This document shows positions 40,895-49,500 of a DNA stretch of 64,000 bases, piece after piece. Source of the DNA: Palsa-739 sp036512155. GTDB taxonomy: Bacteria; Actinomycetota; Thermoleophilia; Gaiellales; Gaiellaceae. The notes under the pieces are model-generated. The model searched no databases. It saw only the letters and a program-made list of their open reading frames with translations, and was not told the DNA's origin. How positions within the stretch are numbered: the stretch's first letter is position 1; every line of letters begins with the position of its first letter. The DNA lies in contig DATCBD010000055.1 of assembly GCA_036512155.1 (NCBI GenBank), forward strand, positions 1 through 64,000, given 5' to 3'. The translations under genes and the position numbers were made by a program.

Positions 40895-43831
40895 ATGGAG
40901 CGCAAGCTCGCCACCGTCCTTTTCGTCGACCTCGTCGACTCGACCGAGCGGCTCGCCGGCCGCGATCCGGAGGTCGTGCGGCGCCAAGTCACGCGCTTCT
41001 TCGACGAGGTCGCGCACTGCATCGTCACGCACGGCGGCACGGTGGAGAAGTTCGCCGGCGACGCGGTCATGGCCGCCTTCGGCATTCCGCTCGCGCACGA
41101 GGACGACGCCGAGCGCGCCGTGCGCGCCGGCCTCGCGACGCTCGCCAAGGTGCGGGAGCTCGACCTCCAGGCCCGCGTCGGAATCGAGTCCGGCGAGGTC
41201 GTCTCCGAGGACGGGCACGACTCGACCTTCGCCACCGGCGAGCCCGTCAACCTCGCAGCGCGCCTGCAGCAGGAGGCGAAGCCGGGCGAGATCCTCATCG
41301 GGCCGGGCACCGCCAGCCTCGTCCGCGGACGGGTGGAGCTCGAGCCGCTGGAGCCTCGCGACATCCGAGGCTTCGGACAGCCCGTCGTGGCGCACCGCGT
41401 CGTGTGCGCGATCGAGCTCGGCCGCCCGCTCCGCTCCCTCGCGGCGCCGCTCGTCGGGCGCGACTCGGAGCTCGAGCTACTCGAGAACACCTTCGCGCGC
41501 ACGGTTCGAGACAAGCGCGCGACGCTTCTCACCATCTACGGCGACCCGGGCGTGGGGAAGAGTCGCCTCGCGCGCGAGTTCGTCTCCGGGCTCGACCGCG
41601 CCAACGTGCTCTCCGGCCGGTGCCTGCCGTACGGGGAGGGGGTCACGTACTGGCCGCTCGCCGAGATGGTGAAGTCATCTGCCGGCATCACCGACGACGA
41701 CCCGCTCGACGAGGCGCAGCGGAAGATCCGTGAGTGCTGCGAGGACGAAGCCGTCGCCGACCTGCTCGGGCTCGCCGTCGGCGTGCTCGAAGCGGTCGAG
41801 GGCGAGCGCAGCCAGCAGGAGATCACGTGGGCGGCACGCGCGTGGGCGGAGCAGCTTGCCGCGGCGCAGCCGCTCGTGCTCGTCTTCGAGGACGTGCACT
41901 GGGGCGAGGAGCCGTTGCTCGAGCTGATCGAGCATCTTGCCGCCTGGGTGCGCGAGCAGCCGCTGCTCCTGCTCTGCATTGCGCGGCCGGAGCTGCTCGA
42001 CGTTCGCCCGGCGTGGGGCGGCGGACGCGTGCGGTCGACGACGCTCGAGCTCGAGCCGCTTCAGCCCGAGGAGAGCGCCGAGCTCGTCGCCGCGCTCACC
42101 GCAGAGCTCGAGCTGCCGGTCGACATCGCGGCGGTGCTCGCGAAGAGCGAGGGCAACCCGCTGTTCGTCGAGGAGACGATCCGCATGCTTGCGGAGCGTC
42201 CGCGTGACGGCGCCGAGCGCATTCCGGACACGCTGCAGGCACTGATCGCCGCCCGCATCGACCGCCTGCCAGGCGCCGAGCGCGTGCTGCTCCAGCGCGC
42301 GGCCGCGATGGGACGCATCTTCATGGCGGGTGCCCTCGCACAGCTTTCGCCCGAGCTGGACGACGTGAGCGACCCGCTCGACGGCTTGATCCTGCGCGAC
42401 CTGATCGTGCGCGAGCCGCGCGCGACAATCAGCGGCGAGCAGGCGTACAAGTTCCGCCACGTGCTCATCCGCGAGGTGGCCTACGCCGGTCTCTCGAAAA
42501 TGTCACGCGCAGAGCTGCACCGCGCGTTCGCCGGTTGGCTCAAGGAGCGCGCGGGGGACGAGCTCGTCGAGATCCGCGCGTTCCATCTCGACCAGGCTGC
42601 GCGACTCCTCGCAGAGCTCGACGGCTCTGCGCCGCCGGACCTGAGCGAGGAGGCTGCTTCGGCGCTGACGCACGCGGGACGGCGCGCGCTTTCGCGTGAG
42701 GCATTCCGGAGCGCCCGCAAACTGCTCTTGCGCGCTGCCGAGCTGGCGCCGACACTCGAGCGGCGCTACTTCGCCGGCCGGGCTGCGTGGCGGCTGGGGG
42801 ACATGACGGCGGTGATCGTAGAGATGGAGGACGTCGCGGCGGTGGCGGCCTCGCACGGCGAGCGCCAGCTCCAAGGCCGGGCGCTGACCGCGCTGGCCGA
42901 AGCGGTGCTCAACCAGCGCGCCGACGCGATCGCCGCGCGAGAGCTCGCCGAGCAGGCGATCGCGGTGCTCGCGGACGAGCCGCCCGACATCCGATTCGAG
43001 GCATTCCGCGCGGCGACGACCGTGGCGGCTTGGCTCAGCGACGGCGAGTCGTTCGAGCGCTGGGCGAAGCTCGCGCTCGAGGCGTCGCGCGCGGCCGAGC
43101 GCAAGGACCAGGAGGTGGCGATCACCATTGGTCTCGCCCAGACCTACATCCTGCGGCTCGAGCTCGACGAGGCAGAGCCGCTCGTCGAACGCGTCGCCGA
43201 GCTCGCAGAGGAGAGCGGCAGCGTCGTCGGCCGAGCCGACGCGCTGCTCGCGCGCGGCACGTTGGAAAACTGGCGCGGCAACGAGGCCGTGGCCGAGGCC
43301 GCCTTCACGGGCGCGCGCGAGCTCTACCACGAGGTGGGAAACACGGCCGCCGAGTCGGCCATGTCGATGCAGATCGCCCGCTGCGCGATGGTGCTCGGCG
43401 ACTTCGCGCGCGCGGAGAAGCTGCTCGCGGACGCGGTGCGCACGATGAAGGGACTGAACGACCGCGCGAGGCTATGCGAGGCGCAGCGTTCGCTCGCCGA
43501 GGTCTACGTCCACGGCGGCAGGCTCGAGGAAGCGGAGCGCGTCGCGCTCGAAGCGCGCGAGTCGGTCGGCCCAGAGGACCGTGTCTCCATCTCCACCACC
43601 AAGATCTCGCTCGCGGCGGTGCGCGCCGCGCAAGGCCGCGACGAGGAGGCGGAGCATCTGCTGCGCGAAAGCGTCGACGAGCTCGAGCGGCTGCAGATGC
43701 GCGCGATCGAGCGCTGGGCCCTCCGCCGGCTCGTCGCGTTCTATGCCGAGCGTGACCGCGAGGACGAGGCGATCGGCTACGAGGCGCGGCTCGCCGAGCT
43801 CTCGCCGAGCAGCACCGCGCGGATGGCCTGA
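40895..43831 (+). CDS. Class III nucleotide cyclase - AAA ATPase - TPR regulator
   Basis: 978 aa. Residues about 1-170: class III cyclase domain (LATVLFVDLVDSTERLAG with metal Asp12, KFAGDAVMAAFG with the second Asp). About 175-560: large STAND/AAA-type ATPase with Walker A GDPGVGKSRL and Walker B LVFEDVHWGEEP. About 600-970: Ala/Glu/Leu-rich TPR-like helices. Proteins of this build are common in actinobacteria and are thought to make cAMP in response to a signal sensed by the helical part. Several cyclases of this type have diverged active sites, so activity is not certain. No HTH at the end. Confidence 0.85.
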   Translation: MERKLATVLFVDLVDSTERLAGRDPEVVRRQVTRFFDEVAHCIVTHGGTVEKFAGDAVMAAFGIPLAHEDDAERAVRAGLATLAKVRELDLQARVGIESGEVVSEDGHDSTFATGEPVNLAARLQQEAKPGEILIGPGTASLVRGRVELEPLEPRDIRGFGQPVVAHRVVCAIELGRPLRSLAAPLVGRDSELELLENTFARTVRDKRATLLTIYGDPGVGKSRLAREFVSGLDRANVLSGRCLPYGEGVTYWPLAEMVKSSAGITDDDPLDEAQRKIRECCEDEAVADLLGLAVGVLEAVEGERSQQEITWAARAWAEQLAAAQPLVLVFEDVHWGEEPLLELIEHLAAWVREQPLLLLCIARPELLDVRPAWGGGRVRSTTLELEPLQPEESAELVAALTAELELPVDIAAVLAKSEGNPLFVEETIRMLAERPRDGAERIPDTLQALIAARIDRLPGAERVLLQRAAAMGRIFMAGALAQLSPELDDVSDPLDGLILRDLIVREPRATISGEQAYKFRHVLIREVAYAGLSKMSRAELHRAFAGWLKERAGDELVEIRAFHLDQAARLLAELDGSAPPDLSEEAASALTHAGRRALSREAFRSARKLLLRAAELAPTLERRYFAGRAAWRLGDMTAVIVEMEDVAAVAASHGERQLQGRALTALAEAVLNQRADAIAARELAEQAIAVLADEPPDIRFEAFRAATTVAAWLSDGESFERWAKLALEASRAAERKDQEVAITIGLAQTYILRLELDEAEPLVERVAELAEESGSVVGRADALLARGTLENWRGNEAVAEAAFTGARELYHEVGNTAAESAMSMQIARCAMVLGDFARAEKLLADAVRTMKGLNDRARLCEAQRSLAEVYVHGGRLEEAERVALEARESVGPEDRVSISTTKISLAAVRAAQGRDEEAEHLLRESVDELERLQMRAIERWALRRLVAFYAERDREDEAIGYEARLAELSPSSTARMA

Positions 43832-44613
43832 GTCGACTCGACGTCGGGCGACTCGCTGATCACTGTCGCAGGCCGCTCGAAGCGGGCGAGCGCGTCACGC
43901 AGCGGCTCCGCGCGCAACGTCCCTTCGCCGTACGGCAGATGCTTCGTCTCGTTTCGGTTCGCGTAGGCGATATCGCTGAAGTGGATGTGGAACGGTGCAC
44001 CCGGTTCGAGCACGTCGTCGACCGCTTCGAGCGCGGCGGCGAACGGGTCGACGCCGACGAAGCCGCCGTCGCTCGTCGCGTGCATGTGCGCGAAGTCGAG
44101 CACGGGGCGGACCCAGCCGAGCTGCGACGCGATGAAGACGACGTCCTCGAGCGATCCGATCTCGCGCACGCGGCCCATCACCTCGACGCCGAACGGCACG
44201 GCGCGCCCCTTCTCCTCCAGCCGCGCGCGCAGCTCGCCCAGCTGTTCGACGATCGAGAGGAGCGCTTCCTCGCGCGTGCGGCCGAGCAGGAAGCCGGGAT
44301 GGAACACGACGACCTCTGCGCCGCAGGCGGCGGCGATACCGGCCGAGTGGTCGAGCATGCCGATCGCCATGTTCAGCTTCTTGCCGCGTTCCGCGTGTCC
44401 CATGAAGCCCGCGAGCGGCGCATGGACGGAGAGCGCGACACCGGCGTCCCGCGCGAGCGCGCCGAGCCGCTCGGCGAACCCGTAGTCCATCCAGAACTTC
44501 CCCTCGAAGTCGATCTCACAGGCGGTCAACCCGCGCGCCTGGAGCGCGTCGATCGCGGCCTCGGGGCTCTCGCGGGAGGGCATTCGTGCCGGTCCGAACT
44601 TGATTGCGCCCAT
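43777..44613 (-). CDS. TIM-barrel protein, endonuclease IV / sugar isomerase fold
   Basis: 278 aa. The Xylose-isomerase-like / AP-endonuclease-2 barrel: FGPARMPSRESPEAAIDALQ, EIDFEGKFWM, LSVHAPL, VVFHPGFLLG, FGVEVMGR, LDFAHMHA, HIHFSDIAY and ISESPDVE supply the metal-binding Glu/His/Asp set. Similar to archaeal-type endonuclease IV in several motifs, but could be a sugar isomerase. ATG at 44613; its tail overlaps the cyclase gene by 55 bp, convergently. Confidence 0.72.
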   Translation of the reverse strand: MGAIKFGPARMPSRESPEAAIDALQARGLTACEIDFEGKFWMDYGFAERLGALARDAGVALSVHAPLAGFMGHAERGKKLNMAIGMLDHSAGIAAACGAEVVVFHPGFLLGRTREEALLSIVEQLGELRARLEEKGRAVPFGVEVMGRVREIGSLEDVVFIASQLGWVRPVLDFAHMHATSDGGFVGVDPFAAALEAVDDVLEPGAPFHIHFSDIAYANRNETKHLPYGEGTLRAEPLRDALARFERPATVISESPDVESTQAIRAVLLGESSASRAS

Positions 44614-44631
44614 TCCGTCCGACGCAGTTTC

Positions 44632-44637
44632 TACCTT
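44632..44637 (+). promoter_or_regulatory. -10 hexamer for the 80-aa gene
   Basis: TACCTT, 6 nt before ATG 44644. Confidence 0.5.
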
Positions 44638-44643
44638 TTCGGC

Positions 44644-44886
44644 ATGGCCAAGCACCCGTCGCGGATCGACCTTCTGGAGCTGGACATCGACCTCCGGCTG
44701 GTCGACCTTTGGCGCGAGGCGTCCGACATCTCGGAGTGGAACCTCGACGTCGTGGCCGCGTTCCTCCGCGCCGCGTACGGCAAGGGTTACTGCGACGCGC
44801 TCACCGAGGACGCTCCTGGCTCCCTTTGTCACGATCATGGCTATCGGGTGCCGGCCCGGCGCGTCACTGCAGGCGAGCAGCACTAG
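44644..44886 (+). CDS. 80-aa hypothetical protein ahead of ccmE
   Basis: 80 aa, soluble. Helical first half (IDLLELDIDLRLVDLWREASD, DVVAAFLRAAYGKGY) and a short tail with CDAL, LCHDHGYRVPARR. No family recognised; two Cys and three His in the second half could bind metal or haem. 21 bp before ccmE, which has its own -10 hexamer. Confidence 0.55.
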   Translation: MAKHPSRIDLLELDIDLRLVDLWREASDISEWNLDVVAAFLRAAYGKGYCDALTEDAPGSLCHDHGYRVPARRVTAGEQH

Positions 44887-44894
44887 CGCCCCGA

Positions 44895-44900
44895 TACGAT
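44895..44900 (+). promoter_or_regulatory. -10 hexamer for ccmE
   Basis: TACGAT, 7 nt before GTG 44908. Confidence 0.55.
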
Positions 44901-44907
44901 CCCGGGC

Positions 44908-45309
44908 GTGAAGCGGAGCCCTGCTCGCCTGGTGATCGCGCTCTCCGTGGCAGCCGTGCTCGCCGTCTTCATCCTGTACACGTCGATCGCGGGCGCGGGC
45001 ACGCCGGAGATCGGTCCGAGCACCGTCGGCCAGCACGTCGGCGAGGACGTTCTCCTCGTCGGGACCGTCGTCGGACACGTCGGCGGCAACGCGCACGCAG
45101 GCGGCATGCGCTTCCTGCTCAAGGACGACCACGGCGCCGCAGTTGCACGCACGCGCGTTCTCTACTCGGGCAGCGTCCCCGACCTGTTCCGGACGGGCCG
45201 GCAGATCGTCGTCGAAGGCACGCTCCGGAACGGAACGTTCGTCGCGAAGCCGGGATCGCTCGTGACGAAGTGCCCGTCGAAGTACACGCCTGCGAAGTCG
45301 AACGCCTAG
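44908..45309 (+). CDS. ccmE: Haem chaperone CcmE, CxxxY variant
   Basis: 133 aa. One N-terminal transmembrane helix (8-28), then the CcmE beta-barrel (VGTVVGHVGG, FLLKDDHGAAV, YSGSVPDLFRTGRQIVVEGTL). The haem-attaching segment reads TKCPSKYTP: Cys122 and Tyr126, i.e. CxxxY instead of the usual HxxxY. This variant is known from archaea and some bacteria, where the Cys binds haem. It holds haem outside the membrane for transfer to apocytochromes via CcmF. GTG start. Confidence 0.88.
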   Translation: MKRSPARLVIALSVAAVLAVFILYTSIAGAGTPEIGPSTVGQHVGEDVLLVGTVVGHVGGNAHAGGMRFLLKDDHGAAVARTRVLYSGSVPDLFRTGRQIVVEGTLRNGTFVAKPGSLVTKCPSKYTPAKSNA

Positions 45310-45368
45310 AGGCAGGCCGCAGTGCTTCGAGGCGTACTCACTCCACAATCAACCTTGGACGCGTAGCG

Positions 45369-47321
45369 TTGGCGCTGCTCGGTCGCGCCGCACTCCTCCT
45401 CAGCTTCGGGCTCGTCGTGTACGCGCTCGTCGGCGGCTCGTTCGCGGCGTGGAAGCGGCGTCGCCGGCTCGCGCTTTCAGCGCAGAACGCGCTCGTCGCA
45501 TCGTTCGTGACCACGCTCGTCGCCGCGATCGTGCTGTTGATCGCGCTCGGCCGGCGTGACCTCTCGTTCGTCTACGTCGCGCAACACACGAGTCACTCGC
45601 TTCCGCTTGGCTACGCGCTCTCGGCGTTCTGGGGCGGGCAGGAGGGCTCGCTGCTGCTCTGGCTGCTCGTCCTCACCGGCTATGCGTCGCTCGCCGTCTT
45701 GCTGAATCGCCGCTCGCGCGAGCTGATCGCATGGACGGTCCCCGTGCTAGGCGGGATCGCCGTCTTCTTCGCCATGATGCTCTGCTTCGTCTCGAGCCCG
45801 TTCGCGACGGCGGCAGCTCCTGCGGACGGTGCCGGGATGGACCCGAGCCTGCAGAACCCGTACATGCTCGCGCACCCGCCGATGCTGTACCTCGGCTACG
45901 TCGGGCTGACGATTCCGTTCGCGTTCGCGATGGGCGCGCTGCTGGCGCGGCGCACGGACGAACGCTGGATCGTCGCGACCCGCCGGTGGACGCTCGCGGC
46001 CTGGACGTTCCTCGGCGTCGGCCAGCTGCTCGGCGCGCACTGGGCGTACGTCGAGATCGGCTGGGGCGGCTACTACGCGTGGGATCCGGTCGAGAACGCG
46101 GCGCTCATGCCGTGGCTCGCGGCTACCGCGTTCCTGCACTCGGTGATGATCCAGGAGAAGCGCGGCATGCTGAAGATCTGGAACGTGACCCTCGTCTCGC
46201 TCGCGTTCTGTCTCTCAATCTTCGGGACGTTCCTCACGCGCTCCGGCGTCATCAACTCGATCCACTCGTTCTCGCAGAGCTCGCTCGGCGGCTGGTTCCT
46301 CGGCTTCCTGGCGGTCGTCATCGTGTTCTCCGTCGGGCTCATCTACCTGCGCCTGCCGCTGCTGCGTTCGAAGACGAAGCTCGAGTCGCTCGTCTCGCGC
46401 GAAGCGACGTTCCTCTACAACAACCTGTTGCTCGTCGCGCTCGCGCTCACGATCCTGTGGGGCGTCGTCTACCCGCTGCTGACGCAGGCGGTGAACGGCG
46501 AGACGCGCTCGGTCTCGAAGCCGTACTACGACTTCTTCCTGCACAGCTTCGGTCTCCCGCTCCTTCTGCTGATGGGGATCGGGCCTCTCGTCGCCTGGCG
46601 TCGCGCGTCGCTGCGCGCGCTCGGGAAGACGTTCGCGGTGCCGGCCGCGGTGTCGGTCGTGACCGGGGTCGTGCTCCTCGCCCTCGGCTTCGGGAGCTCG
46701 ACGCCGGGCCTGCTGGCGTACACGTTCTCCGCGTTCGTCGCCGCGTCGATCGTGCTCGAGTTCGTCCGCGGACGCCGTGCCACTGGCTCGCTGCCGCGTC
46801 TCGTGGCGCGCAACCGACGCCGCTACGGCGGCTACATCGTCCACGCCGCGATCGTGCTGCTCGCAATCGGCATCGCGGGCTCGAGCGCGTACCAGACCAT
46901 TCGCGAGCGTAGCCTCCAGCGCGGCCAGACGATGCAGGCCGCCGGCTACACGTTCAGGTACGAGTCGCTCGAGACGAGGCAGCTGCAGAACGCGCAGCAG
47001 ACGAGCGCCGTCATCGACGTCTCGCGCGGCGGCTCGCACGTGACGACGCTGCACCCGGGCAAGAGCTGGTTTCCGGTCGAGCAGTCGGCGTCGAACGACG
47101 TCTCGATCTATCACGACCCTCGCAGCCTCGGCGACGTGTACACCATCGCCGACGGCATCTCGAAGAACGGCACGCTCGACCTGAAGGTGCTCGTGAAGCC
47201 GCTCGTCAACCTCGTGTGGGCGGCCGGCTTCGTCTTCGTGTTCGGCTCCCTCGTCGCCATGTGGCCGGACGCGGTCGAGCAGCGCAAGCTCGCCGACCGG
47301 TACGCCGCAGTTCCGGTATGA
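45369..47321 (+). CDS. ccmF: Cytochrome c maturation protein CcmF
   Basis: 650 aa, about 15 transmembrane helices. The haem-handling WWD-type motif WGGYYAWDPVENAALMPW and flanking His (GAHWAYVEIG, FLHSVMIQ) are present, as is the long outer loop near the end (about 520-610). Joins haem from CcmE to apocytochrome c. No ATG or GTG precedes the first helix in frame; TTG at 45369 is the best start, with ATC at 45348 possible. Overlaps the next gene by 4 bp. Confidence 0.92.
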   Translation: MALLGRAALLLSFGLVVYALVGGSFAAWKRRRRLALSAQNALVASFVTTLVAAIVLLIALGRRDLSFVYVAQHTSHSLPLGYALSAFWGGQEGSLLLWLLVLTGYASLAVLLNRRSRELIAWTVPVLGGIAVFFAMMLCFVSSPFATAAAPADGAGMDPSLQNPYMLAHPPMLYLGYVGLTIPFAFAMGALLARRTDERWIVATRRWTLAAWTFLGVGQLLGAHWAYVEIGWGGYYAWDPVENAALMPWLAATAFLHSVMIQEKRGMLKIWNVTLVSLAFCLSIFGTFLTRSGVINSIHSFSQSSLGGWFLGFLAVVIVFSVGLIYLRLPLLRSKTKLESLVSREATFLYNNLLLVALALTILWGVVYPLLTQAVNGETRSVSKPYYDFFLHSFGLPLLLLMGIGPLVAWRRASLRALGKTFAVPAAVSVVTGVVLLALGFGSSTPGLLAYTFSAFVAASIVLEFVRGRRATGSLPRLVARNRRRYGGYIVHAAIVLLAIGIAGSSAYQTIRERSLQRGQTMQAAGYTFRYESLETRQLQNAQQTSAVIDVSRGGSHVTTLHPGKSWFPVEQSASNDVSIYHDPRSLGDVYTIADGISKNGTLDLKVLVKPLVNLVWAAGFVFVFGSLVAMWPDAVEQRKLADRYAAVPV

Positions 47322-47644
47322 CCCTTGCGCTCGTGCTCGGCGGCATCCTCGCGGTGCTCGTCGTGGTCGCGGTCGCGCGGCCGTTCCTGCGCGAGCCGGC
47401 GCCGGAGAGCGATGTGCTCGACGAGCCGGGCGAGCTGGAGCGCCGTCGGCTCACGCTCAGCGAGGAGCGCGACCAGGCGCTCGCAGCGCTGAAAGAGCTC
47501 GAGTTCGACCATCGCACGGGCAAGGTTTCCGACGACGACTACCGCGTTCTCGTGGGGCCGCTTCGGCGGCGTGCGGCCGAGGCGTTACGTGCGCTGGAAC
47601 CGCGGGCAGAAGCCCGTCATGCCCGCGTCGCACGACCGCGCTGA
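47318..47644 (+). CDS. CcmI/CcmH-associated-type small membrane protein
   Basis: 108 aa. One N-terminal helix (MTLALVLGGILAVLVVVAVA), then a charged coiled-coil segment ERRRLTLSEERDQALAALKELEFDHRTGKVSDDDY, as in the N-terminal part of CcmI (and cytochrome-c biogenesis zinc-ribbon-less forms). It probably assists CcmF with the apocytochrome. ATG overlaps the ccmF stop (ATGA). Confidence 0.65.
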   Translation: MTLALVLGGILAVLVVVAVARPFLREPAPESDVLDEPGELERRRLTLSEERDQALAALKELEFDHRTGKVSDDDYRVLVGPLRRRAAEALRALEPRAEARHARVARPR

Positions 47645-48245
47645 CCAGCCCACCCGGCGCGTCCCGCTGCCGCCCGACGAGACGGGACCGGTTCCCGTCT
47701 CGCTCGCCCGTGCGGAGCCGCGATGGTTCGGCGTGCCGCCGCCGCTCCTCCTGCTCGGGCTCGCGGTCTTCTCGTTCGCGCTCGCCGTCGCGCTCTTCGC
47801 CGGCGGGAGCTGGCCGGGCGGACTCATCCTGCTCGGGCTCGCGGCGCTGTTCACAGCGGCGTTCCTGGAGATTGCGCGCCGTCGGCCCTCGGACGCCGTC
47901 ATCGGCGCTCGTTCCTGGGCAGGCCCGAGGCTGGAGCTCCTGCTTGCGCGGTCGAGAACGGTGGCGGATGCACAGCGCCTGCGCGGCGACCAGGCGGTGA
48001 TCGAGGCCGAGCGCCAGGCGGCGCTCCTGCGCCTCGGCGAGGCCGTCCAGAGTGAGGACGCGGCCACGGCTGCGACGGCGCGGGAGCGGCTGGCAGAGCT
48101 CGACCGGGCCGAGGAAGCGCTGCACGGCCGCCTGGCGGCTCGGCTCGCTCAGGGGGATGAGCGCGTGCGGCGCGTCCGGATGTCCATCCAGCAGACCGTG
48201 ATCGTCCGGCCTTCGGACGACGATTCGCACCGACCAGCAGCGTAG
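47619..48245 (+). CDS. Membrane protein with C-terminal coiled coil
   Basis: 208 aa from ATG 47619, overlapping the CcmI-like gene by 26 bp. A Pro-rich start, two transmembrane helices (about 40-60 and 67-85), then a long helical region (ADAQRLRGDQAVIEAERQAA onward) likely to form a coiled coil. No family recognised. Being coupled to the ccm genes is the only hint of role. Confidence 0.6.
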   Translation: MPASHDRADQPTRRVPLPPDETGPVPVSLARAEPRWFGVPPPLLLLGLAVFSFALAVALFAGGSWPGGLILLGLAALFTAAFLEIARRRPSDAVIGARSWAGPRLELLLARSRTVADAQRLRGDQAVIEAERQAALLRLGEAVQSEDAATAATARERLAELDRAEEALHGRLAARLAQGDERVRRVRMSIQQTVIVRPSDDDSHRPAA

Positions 48246-48263
48246 AGTTCGGTGACCGGGCAG

Positions 48264-48278
48264 GGACGCGGGGCGTCC
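48264..48278 (+). terminator. Short hairpin before the M23 peptidase gene
   Basis: GGACGC-GGG-GCGTCC, 6-bp stem, with TCTTTTG 13 nt later. Weak; may separate the ccm genes from the peptidase. Confidence 0.35.
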
Positions 48279-48297
48279 TGACGAAACCCGTCTTTTG

Positions 48298-49497
48298 ATG
48301 GCCAGACGCCTCGGTGTCCTCCTCATCCTCGGATTCGCTCTCGTAGCCGCGCCGGCCTTCGGCGGAGACAACCTCGGGCAGCAGAAGGCGAGCCTCGACG
48401 CGAAGCTCGCATCGGTGCAGGCGAAGATCGCGGCTGCACGCACGCGGGAGTCAGCCCTGAACACGCAGATCGGCAGCCTGACGTCGCAGATCCAGACGCT
48501 CGAGACGCGCGTCGGCGGCGTCTCCTCGAAGTTATCCTCGCTGCGCGCCGACCTCGCGCTGCACCAGCGACGTCTGAGCACGCTCAACCGCCTGTACCAG
48601 GTGCAGACGTCGCGCTTCAGCGACCTGCGGCACGAGTACTCGCTCGCGGTCATCCGGCTCGACAACCGTCTCGTGTCCATCTACAAGCAGTCGGAGCCCG
48701 GAACGATCGATCTCATCCTGCAGGCGAAGAGCTTCCAGGACGTGCTCGACGAGCTCAACTATCTCGGACTGCTCGCGAAGGCGGACAACACGATCGCGAC
48801 ACAGGTGCAGACCGCAAAGACCCAGGTCGCGGCGGCGCGCAAGAAGACGGTTGCGGTCCGGCAGACCGTTGAGAACGAGGCGAACAAGATCAACGCGTAC
48901 GTCCAGCAGGAGGCGTTCCTACGCAGCTCGCTGCTCGCGAACCAGGGCAAGCTCACGGGCGCGAAGGCGGGCAAGTCGCACGCGCTCCTGGAGACGAAGG
49001 CGCAGGAAGAGGAGGCGCAGCGGGAATCGGATGCGATCCAGGCGGCGAGCGCTGCGATCGAGGCGAAGATCCGTGCCGCCACAGCAGCGCCCGGCGACAA
49101 TCCGAGTGGGACGGTCGCGACGCCGAGCGCGGCGGGTCTCATCTGGCCCGTGCAAGGTCCGATCACGAGCCCGTTCGGCCCGCGCTGGGGCGGCTTCCAC
49201 CCGGGCATCGACATTGGCGTCCCGGAAGGCACGCCGATCCACGCCGCCGCGGCCGGCACGGTCATCTACTGCGGCTGGGAGAGCGGCTACGGCAACCTCG
49301 TCGTCATCGACCACCACAACGGCCTCGCGACCGCGTACGGGCATCAATCGAAGATCGAAGTGAGCTGTAACGAGAACGTCGCGCAGGGCCAGGTGATCGG
49401 GCTCTCCGGCTGCACCGGCTTCTGCACCGGCCCGCACGTCCACTTCGAGGTGCGCGTGAACGGCACGCCCGTCGATCCTCTCGGCTACTTGCCGTAA
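48298..49497 (+). CDS. Secreted M23 peptidase / EnvC-like murein hydrolase activator
   Basis: 399 aa from ATG 48298 (TTG 48295 is an alternative). Signal peptide to about residue 21, a long coiled-coil (25-250) of the EnvC/NlpD kind, then a LytM (M23) domain with FHPGIDIGVPEGTPI, GHQSKI and HVHFEVRVNGTPVDPLGYL. The zinc ligands (His, Asp and the HVH His) appear complete, so it may be an active endopeptidase rather than only an activator. Acts on peptidoglycan during division. Confidence 0.85.
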   Translation: MARRLGVLLILGFALVAAPAFGGDNLGQQKASLDAKLASVQAKIAAARTRESALNTQIGSLTSQIQTLETRVGGVSSKLSSLRADLALHQRRLSTLNRLYQVQTSRFSDLRHEYSLAVIRLDNRLVSIYKQSEPGTIDLILQAKSFQDVLDELNYLGLLAKADNTIATQVQTAKTQVAAARKKTVAVRQTVENEANKINAYVQQEAFLRSSLLANQGKLTGAKAGKSHALLETKAQEEEAQRESDAIQAASAAIEAKIRAATAAPGDNPSGTVATPSAAGLIWPVQGPITSPFGPRWGGFHPGIDIGVPEGTPIHAAAAGTVIYCGWESGYGNLVVIDHHNGLATAYGHQSKIEVSCNENVAQGQVIGLSGCTGFCTGPHVHFEVRVNGTPVDPLGYLP

Positions 49498-49500
49498 CCC

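Noticed and set aside
44604..45368. N-terminal 255 residues of the 905-aa frame containing ccmF
   Set aside because: Overlaps ccmE and the 80-aa gene out of frame; no homology and no start near the first ccmF helix.
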